From positions 62,001 to 126,000 of the forward strand of contig NZ_NFSC01000027.1 of NCBI RefSeq assembly GCF_002157505.1: DNA of 64,000 bases, written 5' to 3'. Position numbers and translations under genes: made by a program. This DNA is from Arthrobacter agilis. GTDB taxonomy: Bacteria > Actinomycetota > Actinomycetes > Actinomycetales > Micrococcaceae. Within the stretch, counting starts at the first letter, position 1. Each line of letters starts with the position of its first letter. The notes beneath the pieces are model-generated. The model did no database searches. It saw only the letters and a program-made list of their open reading frames with translations, and had not been told where the DNA came from. Positions 1 to 8,124 of the stretch are shown one piece after another.

Positions 1-714
1 GAGGGTGGAGGGGGCGACGGCGAGGCCATCGAGACGATCACCATCGCCACCTCGAACGACGCTCCCTTCTCCTTCACCGACGATGCCGGCGACCTGCAGG
101 GTATCGACGGCGAGATGATCAACTGGATCGCGGACAAGAAGGGCTGGGAGGTGGAGGTCTTCGTGTCCGAGTTCGCCACCCTGATCCCGGCCATCAAGGC
201 AGGCAAGGCCGACGCCGTCGTCGACGCCATGTACATCACGGACGTCCGCAAGGAAGAGGTCAACTTCACCGACACCTGGTACCAGCAGGGCGAAGGCATG
301 GTGGTACCGGGAGACTCGACCATGACCAACCGCGACGACGCCAAGGGCACCGTGATCGGCGTCCAGACCGGCACCACCTTCATCGAGCTGGCGGAGTCCC
401 TGGAGCCCAAGGAGATCAAGTACTTCGATTCGCAGGCGGCACTGCTGAAGGCCGTGGAGAACAAGCAGGTCGACGTCGTCTTCACCGACGCGGCCGTCGT
501 CGCCTACAGCCTGGTGCAGAACCCGAACGACGCCATCAAGATCGTGGACCCGTACGAGCCCTACTTCCCCGGCCTCATCGGAGCGGCAGTGCCCAAGGAG
601 AACACCCAGCTGCTCGAGGAACTGAACTCCGGCCTCGCCGACTTGAAGGCCTCTCCCGACTACATGAAGATCCTCACCAAGTACGGGCTGACCGAGAGCA
701 ACGCCGTCGACTGA
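1..714 (+). CDS. Amino-acid ABC transporter substrate-binding protein (5' end outside window)
   Basis: The reading frame is already open at base 1, so the signal peptide and lipobox lie upstream. The first visible residues are a Gly/Glu/Asp linker, as is usual just after the lipidated Cys, followed by a family 3 solute-binding fold (TIATSNDAPFSFTD, later GVQTGTTFIE and the FTDAAVVAYSL segment of lobe 2). It should sit on the outer face of the membrane and deliver a polar amino acid to the permease and ATPase encoded just downstream in the same direction. The ligand cannot be read from sequence. Confidence 0.9.
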   Translation, partial: EGGGGDGEAIETITIATSNDAPFSFTDDAGDLQGIDGEMINWIADKKGWEVEVFVSEFATLIPAIKAGKADAVVDAMYITDVRKEEVNFTDTWYQQGEGMVVPGDSTMTNRDDAKGTVIGVQTGTTFIELAESLEPKEIKYFDSQAALLKAVENKQVDVVFTDAAVVAYSLVQNPNDAIKIVDPYEPYFPGLIGAAVPKENTQLLEELNSGLADLKASPDYMKILTKYGLTESNAVD

Positions 715-758
715 CCGTTCCTTCCCCGTTTCACCGACGCTGAAAGGAAGGTCCGGCC

Positions 759-1412
759 ATCGACTTCATCACAAGTACGTTCAGCTACTTCCCCCGACTG
801 CTGGCTGCCGCACCGATCGTGATCCAGCTCGCCCTGGGGGCGATGGCACTGGCCCTCGTGCTCGGTCTGCTGGTGGCGCTCGCGCGGATCTCGAAGTCGA
901 GGGTCCTCCGCGGGATCGCCCTCGTCTATGTCGAGGTGATGCGGGGAACACCGCTCCTCGTCCAGCTGGTCTACATCTTCTTCGTCCTGCCCGCGATCGG
1001 CGTGAACATCGATCCGGTGCCCGCGGGGATCCTGGGCCTGGGCCTGAACTACGCGGCCTACCTGTCGGAAGTGTTCCGCTCGGCCATCCTCGCGGTCGAG
1101 GCAGGCCAGACCGAAGCTGCGCTGTCCCTCGGCTACACACCCAGTAAGGCCCTGTGGAAGGTCGTGCTGCCGCAGTCCTTCATCGTGTCGCTGGGGCCGA
1201 TCGGCAACTACTTCATCGCAATGGTGAAGGACACGGCCCTGACCTCGGTCATCGCCGTGACCGAGATCCTGAAGACGGCGAACGTCATCAACGCGCAGAC
1301 GTTCGAGACGACGCAGGTCTACACGGCGGCGGCCCTGCTGTACCTGCTGATCAGCCTTCCGTTGTCCCGCATCGTGAGTGCCCTGGAGAAAAGAGCGAGG
1401 GTCCATGTCTGA
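759..1412 (+). CDS. Polar amino-acid ABC transporter permease, apparent ATC start
   Basis: Inner-membrane permease of the HisM/GlnP type, with the EAA-loop region ([28 protein letters not shown]) and several hydrophobic segments. Family members usually begin with a short amphipathic stretch before the first membrane segment, and that stretch ([18 protein letters not shown]) is encoded here in frame. However, between the in-frame TGA at 741-743 and GTG at 819 there is no ATG, GTG or TTG. The codon at the expected start is ATC (759), eight bases after a good ribosome site (GAAAGGAAGG). GTG 819 would remove about 20 conserved residues. It lies 44 bp after the binding-protein gene and overlaps the ATPase start by 8 bp. 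Confidence 0.85.
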   Translation: MDFITSTFSYFPRLLAAAPIVIQLALGAMALALVLGLLVALARISKSRVLRGIALVYVEVMRGTPLLVQLVYIFFVLPAIGVNIDPVPAGILGLGLNYAAYLSEVFRSAILAVEAGQTEAALSLGYTPSKALWKVVLPQSFIVSLGPIGNYFIAMVKDTALTSVIAVTEILKTANVINAQTFETTQVYTAAALLYLLISLPLSRIVSALEKRARVHV

Positions 1413-2256
1413 CGAAGTGATCGTGAGTGCCCGGGACGTCCACAAGACGTTCGTGGTGACCAAGACGCCGAGCCTGCTGCAGCGGCTCCGGGGACAGCGG
1501 CGGGAGGTCAATCGGATCGAGGTCCTGAAGGGCGTCGACCTGGACGTCCACAAGGGGGAGACGGTCGTCATCCTCGGCTCCAGCGGGTCCGGCAAGAGCA
1601 CCCTGCTGCGCTGCATGAACAAGCTCGAGACGATCGACGACGGCCGGATCCTGGTCAACGGGCACCTCGTGGGCTACGAGGAGCGCGACGGCAAACTCGT
1701 GGACGAGAAGGCGTCCATCACGGCGAGGAAGCGGACCGACCTCGGCATGGTCTTCCAGCAGTTCAACCTCTTCCTGAACAAGACCGCGCTGGGCAACGTC
1801 ATGGCGCCACTGCAGGACGTCAAGAGGATGTCCAGGGAGGAGGCGCAGCAGCACGCCCTCGAGAACCTGAAGAGGGTCGGACTGCTGGACCGGAAGGACA
1901 ACTATCCGTCGAGGCTGTCCGGAGGGCAGAAGCAGCGCGTCGCGATCGCCCGGGCCCTCGCCATGGATCCGAGCGTCATGCTGTTCGACGAGCCGACGTC
2001 GGCGCTGGATCCGGAGCTGGTGGAGGAAGTCCTCGCGGTGATCAAGTCCATTGCCGCCCAGGGCACCACGATGGTGATCGTCACGCACGAGATGCAGTTC
2101 GCGCGCGACATCGCGGACATCATCGTGGTCATGGACCAGGGCATCATCGTCGAGAAGGGAACCCCGGACGAGGTGTTCTTCCGGCCCAAGCACCCGAAGA
2201 CGTATGCGCTGCTCAGGAGGTCCGGCCTGACCGTCGAGCCTCCGGGAACGGCGTAG
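1405..2256 (+). CDS. Polar amino-acid ABC transporter ATP-binding protein
   Basis: A 283-residue ATPase that powers the transporter encoded by the two preceding genes. Walker A (GSSGSGKST) starts near residue 58, the LSGGQ signature is at 171-175 and Walker B (VMLFDEP) at 191-197, followed by the switch histidine in VTHEM. The ATG at 1405 overlaps the permease stop, which implies translational coupling. Two insertions relative to the shortest GlnQ proteins (about residues 21-36 and 90-106) are normal for one subgroup of this family. A hairpin terminator follows directly. Confidence 0.93.
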   Translation: MSDEVIVSARDVHKTFVVTKTPSLLQRLRGQRREVNRIEVLKGVDLDVHKGETVVILGSSGSGKSTLLRCMNKLETIDDGRILVNGHLVGYEERDGKLVDEKASITARKRTDLGMVFQQFNLFLNKTALGNVMAPLQDVKRMSREEAQQHALENLKRVGLLDRKDNYPSRLSGGQKQRVAIARALAMDPSVMLFDEPTSALDPELVEEVLAVIKSIAAQGTTMVIVTHEMQFARDIADIIVVMDQGIIVEKGTPDEVFFRPKHPKTYALLRRSGLTVEPPGTA

Positions 2257-2280
2257 CCCCGGCCTGCCGGGGTTCCTTCC
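2257..2280 (+). terminator. Rho-independent-type terminator after the amino-acid ABC operon
   Basis: CCCCGGC-CT-GCCGGGG makes a perfect 7-bp stem with a 2-nt gap (real loop slightly larger), starting immediately after the ATPase stop and followed by TTCCTTCC. The T tract is interrupted, as is common in high-GC organisms. Confidence 0.7.
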
Positions 2281-2368
2281 CGCGCTCTGGTCGTCATCGG
2301 GCCGCCAGAGTAAGGTAGTAAGCCACCTGATGTTTTTGGGTGCAGAGGCGAGATCGAAGGAGATCATC

Positions 2369-2554
2369 ATGGGCATCAGCAACATGGTCAAGAACGCGGC
2401 GGGCCGCTACCTCGGCAGGTCCGGGACCGGCACCACGCCGACCACCGGGCGCACCAGGGCCGGCGGCATGAACACGCGGCGTACCACCGGAACACCGGCG
2501 TCCAGTTCGGGCGGCGTCGGCAGGATGCTGCGCGGCCTCCTCAACCGGCGGTGA
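2369..2554 (+). CDS. Small basic hypothetical protein (61 aa)
   Basis: Not recognised. The start ATG at 2369 is preceded by AAGGAG at a good distance. The peptide has a short amphipathic N-terminus (GISNMVKNAAGRYLG), a Thr/Gly/Arg-rich low-complexity middle and a basic C-terminus (GRMLRGLLNRR). No cysteine, signal peptide or membrane segment is visible. It stands alone between two terminator-like hairpins, so it is probably monocistronic. Nucleic-acid or membrane-surface binding is possible from its charge, but this is only inference. Confidence 0.6.
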   Translation: MGISNMVKNAAGRYLGRSGTGTTPTTGRTRAGGMNTRRTTGTPASSSGGVGRMLRGLLNRR

Positions 2555-2560
2555 CAGGAG

Positions 2561-2600
2561 GGGCTCGGGCCCTGCCTCCCAGGGAATAGGACCCGAGCCC
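2561..2600 (+). terminator. Hairpin after the small basic gene
   Basis: GGGCTCGGG (2561-2569) pairs perfectly with CCCGAGCCC (2592-2600), with a nested CCCT/AGGG stem inside the loop. There is no T run, so termination is probable but not certain. Confidence 0.6.
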
Positions 2601-2618
2601 GGCACGGTTGCACCCAGC

Positions 2619-3314
2619 ATGAAGATTGAGATCTGGTCCGATGTGAAGTGCCCGTGGTGCTACGTGGGCAAGCGCCGTTTCGAGAAGGCCCTCGCGGATT
2701 TCCCCCACCGGGACAGCGTCGAGGTGACCTGGAAGAGCTACCAGCTCGACCCCGGCCTGCCCGACCACTACGACGGCACCGAGCAGCAGTACCTCGCCGA
2801 GCGTAAGGGCATCGCCCCCGAGCAGGTCCGGCAGATGTGGCAGCACCTCGGCCAGCAGGCCGCAGGAGAGGGCCTGAACTTCGACTTCGACCGCATCGTC
2901 GTGGGCAACAGCTTCACGGCGCACCGCTTCCTGCACCTCGCGAAGTCCCACGGCCGGGGTGACGCCGCCAAGGAAGCCATCATGTCGGCCCACTTCGAGC
3001 AGGGACTGGACACGTCCGACGTCGACGTCCTGGTCTCCCTCGGCACGGGTATCGGCCTGGACGAGGACGAGATCCGCGAGACCGTGGGCGGCGACCGCTT
3101 CGCCGACGACGTCCGCCGCGACATCGAGGAGGCACGGACCCTCGGCGTGCAGGGCGTGCCGTTCTTCGTCGTCGACCGCAAGTACGGGATCTCCGGCGCC
3201 CAGCCGACCGAGCTGTTCCGGCAGGCCCTCGACCAGGCGTGGCAGGAGTCGCACCCCCTGGTGTCGCTCACCCCCTCCGCCGACGGCCCGGCCTGCGGTC
3301 CCGACGGCTGCTAG
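2619..3314 (+). CDS. DsbA family oxidoreductase (FrnE-like)
   Basis: A 231-residue thioredoxin-fold protein of the FrnE/DsbA type with the active-site motif C11-P-W-C14 directly after the first beta strand, and the cis-Pro region in GVQGVPFFVVDRKYGISGAQP. No signal peptide is present, so it acts in the cytosol, probably as a thiol-disulfide oxidoreductase or isomerase. The C-terminus ends in an unusual short Cys pair (ACGPDGC). It is followed by a convergent gene with a shared hairpin between them. Confidence 0.9.
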   Translation: MKIEIWSDVKCPWCYVGKRRFEKALADFPHRDSVEVTWKSYQLDPGLPDHYDGTEQQYLAERKGIAPEQVRQMWQHLGQQAAGEGLNFDFDRIVVGNSFTAHRFLHLAKSHGRGDAAKEAIMSAHFEQGLDTSDVDVLVSLGTGIGLDEDEIRETVGGDRFADDVRRDIEEARTLGVQGVPFFVVDRKYGISGAQPTELFRQALDQAWQESHPLVSLTPSADGPACGPDGC

Positions 3315-3360
3315 GCATCCGCTCCTGGACGCCAGTTCCCGGACGGCAGTTCCTGGACGG

Positions 3361-3387
3361 CGACGGCGGGCTCTGGTCCCGCCGTCG
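3361..3387. terminator. Bidirectional terminator-like hairpin
   Basis: CGACGGCGGG (3361-3370) and CCCGCCGTCG (3378-3387) form a perfect 10-bp stem with a 7-nt loop. It sits between the convergent DsbA-family gene and a small minus-strand gene whose stop codon begins at the next base. Confidence 0.65.
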
Positions 3388-3582
3388 TCAGCGGCGCCCG
3401 GACCCCTGGGCCATCCGCTTCAGCTCGTCCTGAACGCGCGCGAGCTCGCGTTGACGCTGGACCTGCAGTTCGTCAGCGCTCGGCCGGCGGTGCCGCACGG
3501 GCTCGGGTGCCACAGGCGGGACGTCCGCCTCGTCCTTCGCCTCGTCCTGCAGGGGATCGAAGAACAAACCGTCGCGATGCAT
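3388..3582 (-). CDS. Small hypothetical protein (64 aa)
   Basis: Not recognised. The ATG at 3582 is chosen because GGAGGAGG lies just upstream at the right distance; an upstream in-frame ATG would lack this. The peptide starts MHRDGLFFDPLQDEAKDEAD, has a Pro-rich middle and ends in a charged helix (RQRELARVQDELKRMAQ) that could form a short coiled coil. It is hydrophilic and has no signal peptide, so is probably cytosolic. Confidence 0.6.
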   Translation of the reverse strand: MHRDGLFFDPLQDEAKDEADVPPVAPEPVRHRRPSADELQVQRQRELARVQDELKRMAQGSGRR

Positions 3583-3689
3583 AGAACCTCCTCCAGCTTC
3601 CGGTGTCAGTTCCGACATTAGCGCGGCTGTGTTTCCGGCTTCTTTCGTAGCTCCCTCAACTCAGCCCCGGCTCGCCCCTCAGCTCACCC

Positions 3690-4544
3690 TCAGCCGAGGC
3701 CGGACAGGCGTGCGACCGCCACTCCGCCGTCGTCGATCCGGATGATGGCCCAGCCGATGCCGCCGAGCGCGTAGAGCGAGACCGGCACGAGGAGGCACCA
3801 CTCGCGGAGGGAGCCGGCATTGCCGAGGACGGGCACCGCGATGTTGCCGTTCGGCCGCCACACCTGCGCGACCACCGGCAGTTTCGCCAGGCTTCGCGGA
3901 CGCCGGAGCCGGAACGGGTAGACGGGGTTGCACCCGCCGGTTGTGAGCATGTCGCCGAGGATGTGGACGATGACGCCGACGCCGACTGCGAGGGGGAACC
4001 AGAACTGCTCCTCCGGGGCGAATGCGGTGACGAACGCACCGGCAGTCAGGCCGACCGCCCACGGCGACCTCCGCATGCTGTCCGGGATGATCTTCAGGGC
4101 CTTCGCGGCGAAGGACACGAGGAGAACCGTCAGCAGGCCTGCGCCCGGGTAGACGGTGCCGAAATCGACGGTCTCGACTGTCCAGAGCCCCGCGACGAAC
4201 GCGACGGCGACGAACGCGGCGACACCGAGCAGCGAATGGGTGCCGCGCCGGTGGCCGCCGGAGATGGCGCCGACTCCGGCACAGAACAGGTTGGACAGCG
4301 GCGGCAGCGAATGGGCGATGGTCGCGCTGTGGTGATCGGCGTCAGGCAGGAGCGCGGCGCCCGCCGTGACCAGGGCTCCCGTGACGACGCCCACGGGGCT
4401 GACATCCAGAAGGCCGAATCCGAGGGTGACGGACTCCGGGAGGATCGGCAGGACGGCGGCCAGGGGACCGAGCCCCAGCTCGATGTGGGTGGTGGCAGCG
4501 ACCCAGGCGGCAGCGCCGCAGGCAGCATGGTGGGCGCCCATCAT
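3690..4544 (-). CDS. Metal-dependent membrane hydrolase, DUF457/YdjM-like
   Basis: About 284 residues with a conserved N-terminal MMGAHHAACGAAAW motif, then LLPDADHHSATIAHS and GGHRRGTHSLLG, the His/Asp-rich motifs of the LexA-binding/YdjM (DUF457) inner-membrane family, thought to be metal-dependent hydrolases. At least five hydrophobic segments follow, with another conserved block (GDMLTTGGCNPVYPFR). The ATG at 4544 follows AAGGA; a second ATG is adjacent at 4541. The biological substrate of the family is unknown. Confidence 0.85.
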   Translation of the reverse strand: MMGAHHAACGAAAWVAATTHIELGLGPLAAVLPILPESVTLGFGLLDVSPVGVVTGALVTAGAALLPDADHHSATIAHSLPPLSNLFCAGVGAISGGHRRGTHSLLGVAAFVAVAFVAGLWTVETVDFGTVYPGAGLLTVLLVSFAAKALKIIPDSMRRSPWAVGLTAGAFVTAFAPEEQFWFPLAVGVGVIVHILGDMLTTGGCNPVYPFRLRRPRSLAKLPVVAQVWRPNGNIAVPVLGNAGSLREWCLLVPVSLYALGGIGWAIIRIDDGGVAVARLSGLG

Positions 4545-4571
4545 GACGGGAAGTCCTTTCGGTGAGACCAC

Positions 4572-4595
4572 GCCGGCTGCAGGTTTCCAGCCGGC
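4572..4595. repeat. Inverted repeat upstream of the DUF457-like gene
   Basis: GCCGGCTG (4572-4579) and CAGCCGGC (4588-4595) form a perfect 8-bp stem with an 8-nt loop, in the leader of the minus-strand hydrolase gene. It could terminate the upstream minus-strand gene or act in the leader. Confidence 0.45.
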
Positions 4596-4632
4596 GGCAG
4601 AGCCTCATCCTGACGCGTGCCACTGTCATTCT

Positions 4633-4650
4633 TCGAATGCCATCATTCGA
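4633..4650. repeat. Inverted repeat TCGAATG-ccat-CATTCGA
   Basis: A perfect 7-bp inverted repeat with a 4-nt centre lies 88 bp upstream of the DUF457-like gene and 30 bp downstream of the next minus-strand gene. It is AT-richer than its surroundings. It may be an operator or part of a terminator. Confidence 0.4.
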
Positions 4651-4679
4651 GACCGGCACGCCCGCCCATTGCAGGACTG

Positions 4680-5018
4680 CTAGTGCGAGTCCTTCTGTCG
4701 GGTGTCCAGGCCGGATGGGTCCGTGATGGAACGCAACCAGGCCTCGGCGTCGTCGCCTGTACCGGTGGGCAGCGCGACCTTCTCGAGGCGCTTCTGGAAG
4801 CTGGCGGTCATCTCCCGCTGGATGCGCAGCCGGCTCTCGTCGCCGGGTTGGGCGCGGCCTGCGGCAACACGATCCGCGATCATGAGCAGGCGTGCCTGGG
4901 AGTGGGCGATGCTGTCGGCCAGGGTGTCGAGCTGGCTCACCACGGTCACGGGCACGGAGCCAGGGGCGGGTGCGGACGCTCGCTGCAGACGACGGCGGAT
5001 TCCGGTGAAGATCCTCAT
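4680..5018 (-). CDS. Hypothetical protein (112 aa)
   Basis: Not recognised. It has a basic N-terminus (RIFTGIRRRLQRA), then a mostly helical hydrophilic body (VVSQLDTLADSIAHSQARLLMIADRVAAG) and ends in charged residues. No signal peptide or membrane segment is visible. GCGGAG precedes the ATG at 5018 at about the right distance. Codon use looks like that of its neighbours, which supports a real gene. Confidence 0.6.
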   Translation of the reverse strand: MRIFTGIRRRLQRASAPAPGSVPVTVVSQLDTLADSIAHSQARLLMIADRVAAGRAQPGDESRLRIQREMTASFQKRLEKVALPTGTGDDAEAWLRSITDPSGLDTRQKDSH

Positions 5019-5141
5019 GATGCTCCGCTGGTGTTCTCGGCCGGCCGGACCTCGTTGTTCGGCAGACTCGGGCGGCGTCGCCGCGGCCCGTCCCGCAAGA
5101 GTACCCGGAATGTCGCCCGCCCCCTAGGGGTTCCACGGAGT

Positions 5142-6119
5142 ATGCCCCTTCCTTTCGACGGCCTGTCCATCCTCGATCGTTCCCAGTCCCGGCTCGGCTC
5201 CTCCGAGGCGGACACGCTGCGGCGCGTCGGGGAGCGCGCGCAGCGGGCCGAGCGGCTCGGGTACCGGAGGTTCTGGGTCGCGGAGCACCACGGCGTGCCC
5301 GGCATCGCGGGGTCGGTGCCGGCTGTGCTGGCGGCTGCGGTCGCCGCGCGCACGAGCACAATCCGCATCGGCACGGGCGGGATCATGCTGCCGAACCACC
5401 AGCCCCTGGTCGTCGCCGAGCAGGCCGCCACGCTCGGTGCCCTGTTCGATGACCGATTCGACCTGGGAATCGGCCGCTCGCTCGGCTTCACGCAGGCCGT
5501 GCGGACAGCACTGCGGACCGGGAAGGAGGACGCCGACCGGTTCGAGCAGGACATCACCGAACTGCTCGCCTTCCTCGGTGGCACCGCTCCGATCACCGCT
5601 CGCCCCCAGGACGGCGGACGGACGCCCGTCTTCGTCCTCGCCACCGGCCAGGGCGTGGACATCGCAGCCCGCTCCGGTCTCGCCGTCGTGCTCGGAGGGC
5701 CCATGCTGTTCCGGGACCGCATCCCGGCGCTCGAGCGCTACCGGGAACAGTTCCGGCCGTCACCGTGGTGGGACGAGCCGAGGGTCCTGGTGTCGGTGAA
5801 CATCGCGGTCGCGGGGACGACGGCGGAGGCGCGCCACCTGCTGCTGCCCGAAGCCCGCGCGCTCGCCGTCTCACGGACCAGGGGATACTTCCCGCCGCTG
5901 GAGGCCGTGGGAGACGAACCCCTCTCGGCCCGGGAAGAGGGATTCGTTCAGGAGTCGCTCGCTTCCGCCGTCCACGGGACGCCGACGGACGTGGCGCGAC
6001 AGCTCACGGAGCTCCAGGCGCGGACGGGCGCCGATGAGCTGCTGGCCAGTGGCGGGGCGTTCGACCTCGAGGCGCAGGCCCGATCGGACGAACTGCTCGC
6101 GGAACTCGCGGCTGCCTGA
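5142..6119 (+). CDS. Luciferase-like monooxygenase (MsnO8-type)
   Basis: A 325-residue bacterial luciferase-like TIM-barrel flavin enzyme. Typical family motifs are present: LGYRRFWVAEHHGVPGIAGS near residue 40, RIGTGGIMLPNHQPLVVAEQ near 80, and FDLGIGRS near 110. Such enzymes use reduced FMN or F420; the sequence does not decide which, nor the substrate. The ATG at 5142 follows an ACGGAG ribosome site. It is divergent from the minus-strand gene upstream and apparently monocistronic. Confidence 0.88.
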   Translation: MPLPFDGLSILDRSQSRLGSSEADTLRRVGERAQRAERLGYRRFWVAEHHGVPGIAGSVPAVLAAAVAARTSTIRIGTGGIMLPNHQPLVVAEQAATLGALFDDRFDLGIGRSLGFTQAVRTALRTGKEDADRFEQDITELLAFLGGTAPITARPQDGGRTPVFVLATGQGVDIAARSGLAVVLGGPMLFRDRIPALERYREQFRPSPWWDEPRVLVSVNIAVAGTTAEARHLLLPEARALAVSRTRGYFPPLEAVGDEPLSAREEGFVQESLASAVHGTPTDVARQLTELQARTGADELLASGGAFDLEAQARSDELLAELAAA

Positions 6120-6177
6120 CGGAGGCTGCGGCATAACGCATGCATCCGCCTGGTGCGGGCGGCAATTCGGCAATACT

Positions 6178-6187
6178 AAGCATGCTT
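6178..6187. promoter_or_regulatory. Palindrome AAGCATGCTT upstream of the DUF2382 gene
   Basis: A perfect 10-bp palindrome in an AT-rich stretch (ATACTAAGCATGCTTGTTAT) about 60 bp before the DUF2382 gene. The position suits a promoter or operator; no factor can be assigned from sequence. Confidence 0.4.
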
Positions 6188-6248
6188 GTTATAGGAGGGG
6201 GATCGCCCTAGTCTGAGGTCAATCCGCTGTTCCCAGGCGGCAGAACCG

Positions 6249-7331
6249 ATGACAGGCTGGCCCATGCTCACCATGAACGACCTCAACCCACTCCTTCGCC
6301 GTCACCGCGCGGTGGTCACGCGTTCGGGGGACAAGGTCGGCGCGATCGGCGTGGTGTTCCTGGATGACGCCACCGATGAGCCGACCTGGGTCACCGTCCA
6401 CACGGGACTGTTCGGCACGAGGGAGTCCTTCGTCCCCCTTGCAGGCGCCGAGGTGCAGGGCGACCAGCTCGTCGTGGACTACCCGCGCGACGTGATCAAG
6501 CATGCTCCGTCGACGGAGCGCGACGGACACCTGAGCCCGGAGGATGAACTCGGGCTCTATCGCCACTACGGCCTGATCCGCCCCGAGGCAGCGACAACGA
6601 CCGTTCCTGTGACGGCGGCTGCGACGGAGACTGCGACGACGACCGGCCGGGACGAAGCGACAACGACCGTTCCTGTGACGGCGGCTGCGCCGGAGACTGC
6701 GACGGGGACCGGCCGGGACGCAGCGACAACGACCGTCCCGGCGACGAACCGGGACGAGGCTGTGCGTGGAGGGCGCGACGGCGGTGAACCGTGGATGGTC
6801 CGCTCGGAAGAGCAACTCCGCATCAGGACCGAGCCGTACGAGGCGGCACGCGTCCGACTACGGAAGTATGTCGTCACCGAAGAGGCCGTGCAGACGGTGC
6901 CCCTTTCCAGGGAGGAGCTCCGGATCGAGCGCGAACCGATCACCGGGGCGATCGGTGACCCCACTGCGGGCGACTCGCTCTTCCAGGAGGAGGTCGTGGA
7001 GATGGTGGGTCGGGAGGAGCGCGCCGTGGTGAGCAAGGAAACCGTGGCGGTCGAGCGGGTCCAGCTTCGCAAGGCCACGGTCGAGGGAAGGGCGACGGTC
7101 ACCGAGCAGGTGCGGAAAGAGCGCATCGCAACCAACGTCCCCGATATCCCAGCCGCTCGCGGAACCACGGCCGGTACCCGCGGTCCAGCTGGCGGCACTG
7201 CAGGAGATTCCTCCGGTACCGCATCCAGAAGGGCCACCGGTCGTCGGGCCGATACGGCCGACGACGGATCCGCGAGAATTCCGACGAACAGCCGCAACGC
7301 GATCATCAAGGGCACGAAGAAGCGACGTTGA
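6249..7331 (+). CDS. DUF2382 / PRC-barrel-like stress protein
   Basis: The N-terminal ~100 residues form a PRC-barrel-like domain (RSGDKVGAIGVVFLDDATDEPTWV, FVPLAGAEV). A 22-residue Thr/Ala repeat linker follows (about residues 115-170), then a DUF2382 (YsnF/AvaK) domain with its typical charged repeats (RIRTEPYEAARVRLRKYVV, LRIEREPITG, VVSKETVAVERVQL). The C-terminus is low complexity and basic. DUF2382 proteins are general-stress-linked in several bacteria; the molecular role is unknown. The ATG at 6249 was chosen, but ATG 6264 or 6273 are possible. Confidence 0.82.
   Translation: MTGWPMLTMNDLNPLLRRHRAVVTRSGDKVGAIGVVFLDDATDEPTWVTVHTGLFGTRESFVPLAGAEVQGDQLVVDYPRDVIKHAPSTERDGHLSPEDELGLYRHYGLIRPEAATTTVPVTAAATETATTTGRDEATTTVPVTAAAPETATGTGRDAATTTVPATNRDEAVRGGRDGGEPWMVRSEEQLRIRTEPYEAARVRLRKYVVTEEAVQTVPLSREELRIEREPITGAIGDPTAGDSLFQEEVVEMVGREERAVVSKETVAVERVQLRKATVEGRATVTEQVRKERIATNVPDIPAARGTTAGTRGPAGGTAGDSSGTASRRATGRRADTADDGSARIPTNSRNAIIKGTKKRR
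6591..6757 (+). repeat. 66-bp in-frame tandem repeat within the DUF2382 gene
   Basis: Two nearly identical 66-bp units (6591-6656 and 6657-6722) and a third partial unit from 6723 encode a 22-residue repeat containing ATTTVPVTAAA and GRD. The unit length is divisible by three, so copy-number change would alter only linker length. Confidence 0.9.
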
Positions 7332-7373
7332 CGGCTGCGCTTCGCCGACAGGCGGACGGCCGGCACCGGCGGG

Positions 7374-7961
7374 TCAATGTCGTTCGAGCGCCAGCCGCAT
7401 CAGTATGCGGGGGAAACCGTCGGACACGGAGCCCGTGTCCGCGGCTTTCGTGAAGCCCGCGTTCTCGAACAGGCCGCGGGTTCCCACGTAGGCCATCGTG
7501 GCATTGACCCTGGCGCCACCGTTGTCCACCGGGTAGCCCTCGATCGCCGGCGCGCCGTGATGCTGCGCGTGCTCGACGGCGCCGCCGAGTAACGCCTGGG
7601 CAACGCCTTTTCCACGGTGTCCGCCGCGCACCCGGAAACACCAGACCGTCCACACGGGCAGGTCGTCGAGCCGCGGGATCCTCGTGCTGTGCGTGAAGGC
7701 GTGCAGTTCCGACCGTGGGGCCACGCCGCACCACCCGACCACGTCGTCGCCGTCGTACGCGAGGATGCCCGGTGGGATCGGGCCGCTGCAGAGTTCGCGC
7801 ACCCGTTCGGGCCGTTCCCGCGCCGACAGTGCCTGGTTCTCCTTCGGCGGCAGGCGGTAGGTGAGACACCAACAGGTGGGGGAGTCGGGGTTGCGGGGCG
7901 CGAGCAGGGTAGCGACGTCGTCGAACCTCTCGGAGGTCGCCGGGTGGATGGCGAAGGGCAT
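7374..7961 (-). CDS. GNAT family N-acetyltransferase
   Basis: 195 residues with the GNAT core: WTVWCFRVRGGHRGKGVAQALLGGAVEHAQ is the acetyl-CoA-binding motif A (R-G-x-G-K/G-x-A) and ENAGF is the C-terminal motif B. The N-terminus (PDSPTCWCLTYRLPP) carries a Cys-Trp-Cys segment seen in a GNAT subgroup. The ATG at 7961 follows AGGAAGGAC. Substrate unknown. It is convergent with the DUF2382 gene and divergent from the aminotransferase. Confidence 0.85.
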   Translation of the reverse strand: MPFAIHPATSERFDDVATLLAPRNPDSPTCWCLTYRLPPKENQALSARERPERVRELCSGPIPPGILAYDGDDVVGWCGVAPRSELHAFTHSTRIPRLDDLPVWTVWCFRVRGGHRGKGVAQALLGGAVEHAQHHGAPAIEGYPVDNGGARVNATMAYVGTRGLFENAGFTKAADTGSVSDGFPRILMRLALERH

Positions 7962-7990
7962 CGAGGGAGTCCTTCCTCTGCGGGTCCTCC

Positions 7991-8007
7991 ACTGTGGTCC
8001 GTACAGT
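7991..8007. promoter_or_regulatory. Inverted repeat ACTGT-n7-ACAGT
   Basis: A 5-bp arm inverted repeat in the divergent intergenic region, 30 bp upstream of the GNAT gene start. Its spacing would suit a dimeric regulator; no family is assigned. Confidence 0.35.
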
Positions 8008-8027
8008 CCACCCGCGCAAGCACCCGA

Positions 8028-8086
8028 CCACCTGATAGCTTTCCGCAAGGAGCGGCCCCACCTGATAGCTTTCCGCAAGGAGCGGC
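8028..8086. repeat. 29-bp direct repeat, 30-bp period, in a divergent promoter region
   Basis: Two identical 29-bp copies (8028-8056 and 8058-8086) lie between the GNAT gene and the aminotransferase gene. Each copy holds TGATAGCTTTCCGCAAGGAG with a CCGC/GCGG inverted repeat. The second copy ends 38 bp before the aminotransferase ATG. Confidence 0.85.
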
Positions 8087-8124
8087 TGTCGTCCGCTCGC
8101 AGCAGCCGATGCCGGAGGAAGATC

